Notes under the pieces: generated by a model
The model's input: the letters and a program-made list of their open reading frames with translations, nothing else
What the model was told of the DNA's origin: nothing
Databases searched by the model: none
Translations under genes and position numbers: made by a program
NCBI GenBank assembly: GCA_003508755.1
Contig: DNTK01000456.1
Span: 1-23,810 of the forward strand
Length of the DNA: 23,810 nt
Reading direction: 5' to 3'
Source of the DNA: Bacteroidales bacterium
GTDB lineage: Bacteria; Bacteroidota; Bacteroidia; Bacteroidales; UBA10428
Part shown: positions 16,652-23,810 of the stretch, piece after piece
Position numbering within the stretch: position 1 is the stretch's first letter
Layout: the number at the start of each line of letters is the position of its first letter

Positions 16652-19600
16652 TTAGTTTGACTTTAAGAAGCGGCCTGCCGAAGCATTATCGTTTTCATCA
16701 ATTGTTTTAATGAAATACATACCCGATTGCAGGTCACTAACATCAAGACGAGGTATTTCTGTACCGTCGAAACGTACTTCCTGTACCACCTGTCCTGTGA
16801 TGTTATAAATAGTAACCAGTGTTACATTTTCCTGAGCAATAGTAATTCTGTCAGAAGCTGGGTTAGGATATACCTCCAATTTCTTAATATCACTGGTAAT
16901 TGGGTCACTAACAGAGATTGACTCTGGTTGATTCTTAATAAAGATATCACCACCTGTTTGAATAATACCCCAGTCATACTCGCCTGGTGAATCCGACCCT
17001 TTGGTATTGCCATCTGAACTTCTGAATACAGCGGCAATCCAGTAAATTTCGGTATCATCTTCTAAGTTATCATCTGTAGCATTCTGGTAGAATGTTTTTG
17101 GTGTTAGGGTAATTTCCCAGAAACCTGGTTTACCTGTTACAGCAGCCATTCCACCCCAGGAGTTGTCGCCCCAATCGCCAGGTACGTTGCTCCAATCGCT
17201 TCCACCCGGACTTGCTAAATCACTAAGTACAACACCAGTATGCATATACACAGCACTTGCTTCTGCAAGTCCTCTATCTCCTGCATTTGCGTTAAAGGTA
17301 ATTGTAATCTCTGTATTTGCTGTAAAGTGTGCAGGCTCTATTGTAATAAGCGGTTCAACGGAAGTTACACTCAGATAAACAATACTGTTTTTAAATCCTT
17401 TGCCCAGGTTAATACTGTCGGCATCGCGGAAGAATACTCCAATTTTATAGATATCCTCATCAACAGCTAAGCTGTAATAAGATTCTGGAGTAAGAGTAAT
17501 TTCCCAGATATCGCCACTTACATTGGTCATTTGAGCCGATGCATCGTTTACGATTTTGGTTAATTCCGTACCGCTTGGATCGGTTACAACACCTGAAATC
17601 ATATATACCTCAGAAGCTCCCACAAGCCCTGCAGTGCCATCGTTAGAGGCCTTTGACGCGTCAAACCGGATGGTAATCTCATCCTCTTTGGTAAACGGAT
17701 AAGGATTAACAGATACAGGATTTTGATATACCTCAACCACACCTTCGAATCCGTCCGAATACTTAGTTGTTGTATAGATATGCCATTCTCCGGCGCTAAG
17801 AGTCATGGTAGCGTTAACATCTGTAACATCTATAGAGTCACCAGAGAAGTAGTTATACCACCATCCTGTTTTCGTAAATTTAGGATCAATATTTCCTACC
17901 TCGACGCTGAAGTTACCAACTAAGACTAAACCTTCACCACCCTTGGTAGCATAACTTAATCCGCGGGAATTACCCGATAAAGTATGATTTGTAGTGGCAG
18001 CAGCCAGTGTATCAGCTGTAATGGCATTCCTGAGGGCCAGAATAGCAGCGTAGGCGTCGTATACCAATTGGCGATTCGGATCTTCGTAATATCCCAGATC
18101 ATTCTCACCATCTCCCCAGGGTAGAGGCTTATTGCCTACACGATCATTAAAATTAATGTCGATGTCATAGGCCAACTCATCAAACTGCCAAATCATTTTC
18201 GGTCCCGGGAAAAGGTACAAGAATGCTGCAAGCATTTTCTTTCTTTCGAGCATTACTTCAACATTTTTAACATTGTATGTACCATCGGAGCTTACAGAAC
18301 CATTTTGCAATGCTTCATACGCAACTCTTTGCTCATCATGGCTATTAAAATACTGAACATGCGAGGTTCTGTCCATGTTGTTGAAGTTGTTTGAAGGATG
18401 TCCCTCAATAGCAGGTACATAGTCATAACTGCGGTTACTCCATAGTTTCATTCCATAATCAGCTAATTCTGTTTCTTCGTTTGATGGTCCCCAATGCTCA
18501 AGAATAACATATGCTTCAGGATCTTGAGACCAAATTTCATCAGCCATGCGCTTTAGAATAGCAATGCGGGAAGCATCATAACTGTCTGGTGAGGTAGAAT
18601 TTGTAAAGCCTTTGGTATAATCAAACCGATAACCATCGATATGATATTCCTCCAGCCAATACTTATTTACGCTATCGATGAAAGCTTTGGTGTAATTACT
18701 TTCGTGATCGAAATCCAAACCCCAGCCAAAATGGTTTGCAGGTAAGTCCCGGTTAAACCATGGGTTGTTGGCAGCAGGTTTCCCAGCTGCATCATCCCAG
18801 TAAAGTTTCACTAGCGCATTTTGTCCGTAGGCATGGTTTAATACCATGTCCATGATAACAGCAAAACCTTCCTGGTGTGCTGTTTCGATAAATTTCTTAA
18901 GGGAATCTTTAGGACCATAATATTTATCGGGTGCAAAATAGTATGAAGGATTGTATCCCCAAGATTCGTTGCCTTCGAATTCATTGAAAGGCATTAATTC
19001 AATAGCATCTACCCCCAGGCGTTTCAGATACGAAAGCGTATCCATTAAAGTTGAGTAGGAGTGAGTAGCTACAAAATCACGAACAAGTAATTCGTAAATC
19101 ACCAGGTGATCCAGATCAGGTCTTTCCCATGTATCTTCCGAAGCAGCCCAAGCATAATCGCTCTGTCCTGTCTGAAATACAGTGGCTGTCTGGAATTCTT
19201 CTTTATCGTAGATAGGAAGATCCGGATAAACAGAGGCAGGAATATGTTTATCGTTCCATGGGTCAGCAACTTTTTCGGCATATGGATCACCAATCTTAGC
19301 TACTCCATCTACCCAGTATTGGAAAACATATTCTTTCTGTGATTCAAGGCCAGACAATTCTATCCACAAGAATTCTCCATCGGTAGTTTGTTTCATTTGA
19401 TTGGAATCAGCTACTTCCCAGTTGGAGAAGTCACCAACCACATATCCGAAATCACTCTCGGGTGCTTCAAGTACTAAAGTAACTTTTGTATCATCGCCAT
19501 CGTGGTAGTTAATACCTTTTCTAATTCCTGCAGGTAAGTCTTCAATCACAGTTGCCTGCTTAACAACAATAACATGCGAGCGCGTAGCTTCAATGTTCTC

Positions 19601-20299
19601 GCCATTTAATGTGGCAGTAATTTTAATCTCAATATTTATCGATGAAGCGGGCTTGTAATAATACGAAATGGAAGTTCCGGAAGAAACACTGTCAAGTGCA
19701 ACAAAGCCGCTTCCTTCATCAATTAATACAGTCATCTTGGTAACATCGGAAGAGGCATTGGCTGAGATAAGCAAGGAGTCGCCTGCATCGATATAAGAAT
19801 CGGTACCAAGTGGATTGGTAATACTAATAAAATTACTTACGTTGAGGTTAATAAAGTTGTCTCCGTTTGAAATAACCGTTCCCCATCCGTATTCACCTGG
19901 AGGTAATGTACCTTTAGCAGAACCATCGGCACTGCGAAAAACGGCTGAAATTCGAAATATATCGGTGCCTTCATCAACACCAAAATACTCACGAATTGAT
20001 GGGGTAAGTTCAATTTCCCATAGATCGGTACCCACATTGGTCATTTCGCCAACGCCATCATCTTGCCCCCAGTTTCCAATTACATTTGACCAGGTAGTTC
20101 CGGTAGGCTCATCTAATACAACACCATGGTGTATATATACCTTAGCGGCGCCAACAAGATCTCCATTTCCTTCAGCTGCATTGAATGTAATAGAAGCTGC
20201 ATCGTCGGCACCTGCATCAGATGGAGTTAGGGAAATCATCTGGTTAAATGCCATTAATGGAAGGAATACTGCAATTAATAAAATGTAATACTTCTTCAT
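16652..20299 (-). CDS. T9SS-exported GH13 alpha-glucan hydrolase with CBM48-like and repeated accessory modules
   Basis: A 1215-residue exported alpha-amylase family enzyme acting on starch or related alpha-glucans. Residues 1-20 are a signal peptide. Residues 22-153 are accessory module 1 and 250-350 a CBM48/isoamylase-N-like domain (FGYVVGDFSNWEV). The GH13 barrel runs from about 398 to 760: region I DMVLNH (484-489), nucleophile Asp560 in GYRFD, acid/base Glu601 in VILEHWG and Asp655 in FNSHDEQR, so the active site is complete. A beta-sandwich domain C follows, then modules 2 (865-978) and 3 (985-1122), homologous to module 1. Residues 1138-1215 are a type A T9SS sorting domain (LEVYPNPASDRITI). 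It lies 37 bases after the lipoprotein amylase gene and is probably co-transcribed with it. Exact specificity (amylase or debranching) is not readable. Confidence 0.93.
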   Translation of the reverse strand: MKKYYILLIAVFLPLMAFNQMISLTPSDAGADDAASITFNAAEGNGDLVGAAKVYIHHGVVLDEPTGTTWSNVIGNWGQDDGVGEMTNVGTDLWEIELTPSIREYFGVDEGTDIFRISAVFRSADGSAKGTLPPGEYGWGTVISNGDNFINLNVSNFISITNPLGTDSYIDAGDSLLISANASSDVTKMTVLIDEGSGFVALDSVSSGTSISYYYKPASSINIEIKITATLNGENIEATRSHVIVVKQATVIEDLPAGIRKGINYHDGDDTKVTLVLEAPESDFGYVVGDFSNWEVADSNQMKQTTDGEFLWIELSGLESQKEYVFQYWVDGVAKIGDPYAEKVADPWNDKHIPASVYPDLPIYDKEEFQTATVFQTGQSDYAWAASEDTWERPDLDHLVIYELLVRDFVATHSYSTLMDTLSYLKRLGVDAIELMPFNEFEGNESWGYNPSYYFAPDKYYGPKDSLKKFIETAHQEGFAVIMDMVLNHAYGQNALVKLYWDDAAGKPAANNPWFNRDLPANHFGWGLDFDHESNYTKAFIDSVNKYWLEEYHIDGYRFDYTKGFTNSTSPDSYDASRIAILKRMADEIWSQDPEAYVILEHWGPSNEETELADYGMKLWSNRSYDYVPAIEGHPSNNFNNMDRTSHVQYFNSHDEQRVAYEALQNGSVSSDGTYNVKNVEVMLERKKMLAAFLYLFPGPKMIWQFDELAYDIDINFNDRVGNKPLPWGDGENDLGYYEDPNRQLVYDAYAAILALRNAITADTLAAATTNHTLSGNSRGLSYATKGGEGLVLVGNFSVEVGNIDPKFTKTGWWYNYFSGDSIDVTDVNATMTLSAGEWHIYTTTKYSDGFEGVVEVYQNPVSVNPYPFTKEDEITIRFDASKASNDGTAGLVGASEVYMISGVVTDPSGTELTKIVNDASAQMTNVSGDIWEITLTPESYYSLAVDEDIYKIGVFFRDADSINLGKGFKNSIVYLSVTSVEPLITIEPAHFTANTEITITFNANAGDRGLAEASAVYMHTGVVLSDLASPGGSDWSNVPGDWGDNSWGGMAAVTGKPGFWEITLTPKTFYQNATDDNLEDDTEIYWIAAVFRSSDGNTKGSDSPGEYDWGIIQTGGDIFIKNQPESISVSDPITSDIKKLEVYPNPASDRITIAQENVTLVTIYNITGQVVQEVRFDGTEIPRLDVSDLQSGMYFIKTIDENDNASAGRFLKSN

Positions 20300-20336
20300 T
20301 TTAAATTATTTTGTTTGTTTTCAATTAGTGTTTAAT

Positions 20337-22208
20337 TTATTCTAATGCAAGAATAAATGATTCAAGAGGATTGAGATCGATTCGTACTTTTCCTAATCCA
20401 CCTTCAACAGACAGCTTTAGGCTCTCCTGGCCATAAAGCTGATCGGTTAATGTGTACGAACCATCTTCCAGCTTCCAGTTAGCTACAATCTCGGATGGGA
20501 TTTGTAACTCAAAGCCGTAGTTTTCGTCTCCATTGAAATTGGAAATAATCAATAATTTTTCGTCATCGCTCCACCGCACAAACGAAAATACTTTATCGTT
20601 ATACCATTCGGTATTCTGCCGGTTAAAACTATGAATTTCTCGATAATCGCCCATTAGAGCAGTGCTTTTTGTACTAAAATTAAGCAGGCGCTTATAGAAA
20701 TCACGTAAATCTTTTTCTTCATCGGTAAGCAAACCACCATCGAAGGCACCATTGTTCATCCAGCGCTGGTGCGAAGGAACTCCCCAGTAATCGAAGATAG
20801 TGGTGCGTGTGGCAGACCCAAATCCAGGATTTCCTTCTCCGGCCTCGCCAACTTCTTGGGCAAAATAAATCATGGTTGGCGAAGTACTTATTGTGGTTGA
20901 AAGAACCATCATGGGTTTACCTTTAACTGCACTGCCAGCAAAATCTGGACTAGCAATTCGCTGTTCATCATGATTTTCCAGGAAATGTAGCATGTGATGT
21001 TCGATATCAGCCAATCCATTCTGAATGGCAACAATGTTATCGGTACTTCCGTGCCCTTGAATGATATGCTTCAGCGTGTCGTATAACTCAACTTTATCGT
21101 ACAGGTAGTCCATTTTTCCTTTGTGAATATAATCACGGTACAAATGGGGTTGGTATACCTCTGCCAATAAAAACGCATTTGGATTCTTCATTTTTATGGA
21201 TGAATTCAGGTAACTCCAGAATTCGACAGGCACCATTTCTGCCATATCGAAGCGGAATCCATCAACACCTTTTTCTATCCAATAAATGCATATATCTTTG
21301 AATTTATCCCATGAGTCAGGCACATCTTTATCACTCCAAAATGAAAAATGTGCTTTGTAATCTTTATGGGCAAATTCCCCGGGCAATGTATCGAAATCAT
21401 ATGTTCCATCAGGTTTTACACCATAATTAATTTTTACGGTTTCGTACCAATCGTAAAAACCTGGTTGCGGAGCTCTTGAACCATTACCTGTCCATTTTGC
21501 CGGATTCTCCTCAAATCTATCATCGGCCAGGGGGTGTGCTTCTCCACCCAAGGGTTTGTAGTTATTCAGGGGTGTGGGCACCGAAAAACTTTGTCCCGGA
21601 ATGTAATAAAAGTTATTGTCGCGACTGTATTCCACCGATGTATCATCAGAGGCTCCAAAGTCTTCAACACCTTCAGGATTGGTTAAACCTTCATATTTTC
21701 TTGCGACATGGTTAGGCACGATATCAATAATCACTTTCATGCCATGTTTGTGGGTACGATCTATCAGCGCTTCGAATTCTTCTAAGCGATTTGCAGGATT
21801 TATGGCTAAATCCGGATTCACATTGTAGTAATCCTTTACGGCATATGGCGAACCGGCACGCCCTTTAACAACATCCGGATCGTCATTTGATATACCATAC
21901 TGTGTGTAATCGGTTATGACGGCATGATGAGGTACACCTGTATACCAAATATGAGTGATACCCAGCTCATTCAATTCCTCAAGAGCAACATCGGTAAAAT
22001 CGGCAAATTTACCAACACCGTTTTCTTCAATAGTGCCCCAGGGTTTATTCGTTGTTTTAGTATTTCCAAATAACCTGGTAAATACCTGGTAAACCACAAC
22101 TTTACTTTCTTTAGTGTCTTGTGACATAGTACTTTTTTTATTATCAGAACAGCTACTAACGATTACAAAAGCAGCCAGGGTTAATAGATAAAGAATCTTT
22201 CTCATCAT
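20337..22208 (-). CDS. GH13 alpha-amylase family lipoprotein
   Basis: A 623-residue lipid-anchored glycoside hydrolase family 13 enzyme. The N-terminus is a lipoprotein signal (MMRKILYLLTLAAFVIVSSC) with the lipobox ending at Cys20, followed by SDNKKS; an outer-membrane or surface site is likely. The catalytic barrel fills about residues 37-520: region I DIVPNH (162-167), nucleophile Asp321 in DGFRFD, acid/base Glu350 in FLLAEVYQPH and Asp414 in ENHDEQR. A C-terminal beta-sandwich domain (about 540-623) ends the protein; no carbohydrate-binding module is seen. It is the first gene of the amylase pair, with the T9SS enzyme 37 bases behind. A promoter and inverted repeats lie upstream, and the SusR-like regulator gene is next. 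It could act as a SusG-like surface amylase or a periplasmic maltooligosaccharide hydrolase. A start at the second Met (22205) is equally possible. Confidence 0.93.
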   Translation of the reverse strand: MMRKILYLLTLAAFVIVSSCSDNKKSTMSQDTKESKVVVYQVFTRLFGNTKTTNKPWGTIEENGVGKFADFTDVALEELNELGITHIWYTGVPHHAVITDYTQYGISNDDPDVVKGRAGSPYAVKDYYNVNPDLAINPANRLEEFEALIDRTHKHGMKVIIDIVPNHVARKYEGLTNPEGVEDFGASDDTSVEYSRDNNFYYIPGQSFSVPTPLNNYKPLGGEAHPLADDRFEENPAKWTGNGSRAPQPGFYDWYETVKINYGVKPDGTYDFDTLPGEFAHKDYKAHFSFWSDKDVPDSWDKFKDICIYWIEKGVDGFRFDMAEMVPVEFWSYLNSSIKMKNPNAFLLAEVYQPHLYRDYIHKGKMDYLYDKVELYDTLKHIIQGHGSTDNIVAIQNGLADIEHHMLHFLENHDEQRIASPDFAGSAVKGKPMMVLSTTISTSPTMIYFAQEVGEAGEGNPGFGSATRTTIFDYWGVPSHQRWMNNGAFDGGLLTDEEKDLRDFYKRLLNFSTKSTALMGDYREIHSFNRQNTEWYNDKVFSFVRWSDDEKLLIISNFNGDENYGFELQIPSEIVANWKLEDGSYTLTDQLYGQESLKLSVEGGLGKVRIDLNPLESFILALE

Positions 22209-22303
22209 AAATTAATTTTGTTTGAATTACACGGGTTTTCACCTCTGGGTGTGAGATACTTTTACGCTAAATAAAAAAACGAGTTTCAAGTGTAAAACAA
22301 TAA

Positions 22304-22319
22304 AAGTTCGTTGCAACTT
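22304..22319. promoter_or_regulatory. Candidate operator near the amylase transcription start
   Basis: AAGTT (22304-22308) and AACTT (22315-22319) form an inverted repeat around an 8-base perfect palindrome GTTGCAAC (22310-22317). It falls at or just after the predicted start of transcription, where a bound repressor could block the amylase operon. Binding by any protein is inferred. Confidence 0.3.
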
Positions 22320-22324
22320 CCTAC

Positions 22325-22352
22325 CAAAAGTAGTAATATATAAATTAAACAA
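22325..22352 (-). promoter_or_regulatory. Putative promoter of the amylase operon
   Basis: On the minus strand, TACTTTTG (22325-22332) exactly matches the -7 consensus TAnnTTTG. TTG at 22350-22352 lies 17 bases upstream, within the spacing tolerated for Bacteroidota promoters. Transcription would begin near 22319, giving a leader of about 110 bases before the lipoprotein amylase ATG. Inverted repeats sit on both sides. Confidence 0.5.
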
Positions 22353-22363
22353 GTTATAATAAG

Positions 22364-22377
22364 CTGTTAAATAACAG
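22364..22377. promoter_or_regulatory. Candidate activator site upstream of the amylase promoter
   Basis: CTGTTA-AA-TAACAG is a perfect 6+6 inverted repeat with a 2-base centre, just upstream (on the minus strand) of the putative -33 TTG. A partial copy, GTTAAACAG, follows at 22377-22385. The position suits an activator such as the SusR-like protein encoded next door, but no binding site for it is known to me. Confidence 0.3.
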
Positions 22378-22433
22378 TTAAACAGGGGGTTGAGTTCTCT
22401 TATTTTTTGGGGAAATATAGATAGAATATAGAA

Positions 22434-23810
22434 CTAAACAGCCTTTATTTCCATGATTTTTTCTTCGAATTCGTTGCTTGGGATAATGGCCTTTTTCTTA
22501 ATCTTGGTTTTATAGGTATAGACAGTATTTACCGAGAAACCCAGTATTTTGGCAATGTTTTCATTGTCTTTAACACCCAAACGAATAAGGGCAAAAATTC
22601 TTAAATCGTTCGTAAGTTGTTTATTGTCTGTTGTTTCTATTTGAGCATCAGGTTCTAATAGTTGGTTAAATTTTACAACAAACTCCGGGAATATGTGCAG
22701 AAAATACTCGTCGAAATTCTTAAAAAGTTTTTCTCTTTCCTGCTTGGGATTGATGTTTTTAACAGCCCTCTCAATTCCATCTAAGTTTCGGTTTAAGAGA
22801 AATGAGTTTATTACTTTTGTTAATCCCTCCAGCTTATCAATGTATTGTGTGCTAAAATTAAAGTAATAACCAATATACTCGGTTTTTATTTTATTTGCCT
22901 CACGCAGTTTATCAGTTAAATCAGTGAGTTCGGAGTTGGTATGCAAAATAACTTTACGTGCCCGACGCAAACGTTTTAGCTGTAAAAAACTGATAAAAGC
23001 CAGGGTGGTTATAATGAGTGCAATTAAGCCGATGACTAATATTGACTGAAACATTAGTCGGCGTTTTTTTTCCAGAAGATTAAGCTGCGCCGCTTCGATC
23101 TGTGGCAATAAAACTGAGATGGTGAGCTGTCTTAGTTTTGCACCATAGAAGTCTGCATCTTCCTTTGCAATAAGTATGTATTTATAGGCGCGTTTAATAT
23201 CTCCCTCGTAATAGAGTTGCTCTGCTAATGAGGTTAAAGCCATAGACTCCTTTGTACTAAGCATTAAATCGCATATTGCCGAATTAATTGTGTGATATTT
23301 GGCTTTTTCGGGTTGTTTAAATTCGCGATAAATATATCCAAGCGCTGAGTGCACGCCTGCTTTTTGGCGGAGATTAATCTTTATATCCTCAAGTATACGC
23401 TCGTAATATACCACTGCTTTGTTTAAATCGTAGCGGGCAAGAAACTTTAATCCTTCAAACCATAGCAATTGAAACGAGTTTTCATTAGACTGAATTTTAA
23501 TGGAATCAATATAACTCTCAGCTACCTTTCTGTAGCCAGGTGAAAAATATCTGTCGCGGTTATAATCAGCCAGCTCATAATACGCCCTGGCCAAAAAACC
23601 GTAATGCTTAATGCGTTTATCGGGAGGTAAATCGGATGATTTTATGGATAACAGAGAATCAATAGCTTCTTTGTAATGTCCGCGTCGGATAAGGGTGTTT
23701 GCCGTTTCAGATTTGGCAAAGGCAATTTTAGTTTTGTCTTTTAATTTATAGGCGAGTTTAATTCTTTTTTTTGCGTATACCAATGCCGAGTCGTAGTTAT
23801 AGGCATCGTA
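22434..23810 (-). CDS. SusR-like TPR/transmembrane/HTH regulator (5' end outside window)
   Basis: A membrane-spanning transcriptional regulator, cut by the right edge: the frame stays open to 23810, and a TTG at 23783 is merely internal. Counting from that TTG (449 residues), residues 1-235 are TPR-like helical repeats, a probable sensor region. Residues 243-268 are one membrane segment (around SILVIGLIALIITTLAFISF), followed by a basic stretch and a short coiled coil. Residues 300-390 resemble the conserved region before the DNA-binding part in DUF6377/SusR-like proteins. Residues 393-432 are a LuxR-type helix-turn-helix (LGVKDNENIAKILGFSVNTV). This TPR-membrane-HTH layout and the position before two amylase genes on the same strand resemble Bacteroides SusR, activator of starch-use genes. 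The link to SusR is from architecture and memory of the family, not alignment. Confidence 0.85.
   Translation of the reverse strand, partial: YDAYNYDSALVYAKKRIKLAYKLKDKTKIAFAKSETANTLIRRGHYKEAIDSLLSIKSSDLPPDKRIKHYGFLARAYYELADYNRDRYFSPGYRKVAESYIDSIKIQSNENSFQLLWFEGLKFLARYDLNKAVVYYERILEDIKINLRQKAGVHSALGYIYREFKQPEKAKYHTINSAICDLMLSTKESMALTSLAEQLYYEGDIKRAYKYILIAKEDADFYGAKLRQLTISVLLPQIEAAQLNLLEKKRRLMFQSILVIGLIALIITTLAFISFLQLKRLRRARKVILHTNSELTDLTDKLREANKIKTEYIGYYFNFSTQYIDKLEGLTKVINSFLLNRNLDGIERAVKNINPKQEREKLFKNFDEYFLHIFPEFVVKFNQLLEPDAQIETTDNKQLTNDLRIFALIRLGVKDNENIAKILGFSVNTVYTYKTKIKKKAIIPSNEFEEKIMEIKAV

Noticed and set aside
19815..20288. Open frame of 157 residues on the plus strand opposite the start of the T9SS amylase
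   Set aside because: Its translation is low in complexity (Ser, Pro, Ile rich) and mirrors the coding strand; the opposite frame has a signal peptide and a recognisable module.
1..23810. CRISPR array, insertion sequence, tRNA or rRNA genes, integrated element
   Set aside because: I saw no regularly spaced direct repeats, transposase or integrase sequence, tRNA-like cloverleaf or rRNA segment in reading the window.

Overview
This window looks like chromosome of a member of the Bacteroidota, probably class Bacteroidia and close to marine or anaerobic Marinilabiliales-type organisms. The reasons are the RpoB/RpoC sequences, a DUF3467-type gene directly after rpoC, two proteins with C-terminal sorting domains of the type IX secretion system (T9SS), a lipoprotein amylase, a membrane-spanning HTH regulator resembling SusR, and a -7 promoter element of the form TAnnTTTG. 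The genus is not resolved. Both ends cut through genes: rpoB on the left and the regulator on the right.

Layout. (1) Bases 2-8220 (+) hold rpoB (5' end missing), rpoC and a small DUF3467-like gene, closed by a strong terminator. This is the conserved RNA polymerase operon. (2) Bases 8391-12120 (+) hold a promoter element, etfB, etfA and a large acyl-CoA dehydrogenase, closed by a second terminator. It is an electron-transfer/acyl-CoA redox operon, and its EtfB carries the sequence signature of electron-bifurcating ETFs. (3) Bases 12263-16297 are a patch of single genes in mixed orientation: a small DUF1801-like protein (+), a T9SS-exported repeat and coiled-coil protein (-), an unrecognised helical protein (+) and a GTPase-like protein related to cyclic 2,3-diphosphoglycerate synthetase (-). 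(4) Bases 16601-23810 (-) form a starch/alpha-glucan locus. Reading right to left, it has a SusR-like sensor/regulator, a promoter region with inverted repeats, a surface or periplasmic GH13 lipoprotein, and a 1215-residue T9SS-secreted GH13 enzyme with three copies of an accessory module, then a terminator.

How the genes fit together. The first two operons are core transcription and energy/carbon metabolism. The right-hand locus would work as a small glucan-utilisation unit: the regulator senses glucan breakdown products and controls two amylases placed in different compartments, one lipid-anchored and one exported and attached through T9SS. No susC/susD transporter pair is inside the window; it may lie beyond the right edge or elsewhere.

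I see no rRNA, tRNA, CRISPR array, insertion sequence, prophage or obvious horizontally acquired island. Nothing here is clearly a new defence or mobile system. The points most worth a second look are the bifurcating-type ETF next to its dehydrogenase, the repeated module that brackets the amylase catalytic domain, the cPGS-like GTPase of unknown bacterial role, and the putative operators in front of the amylase pair.
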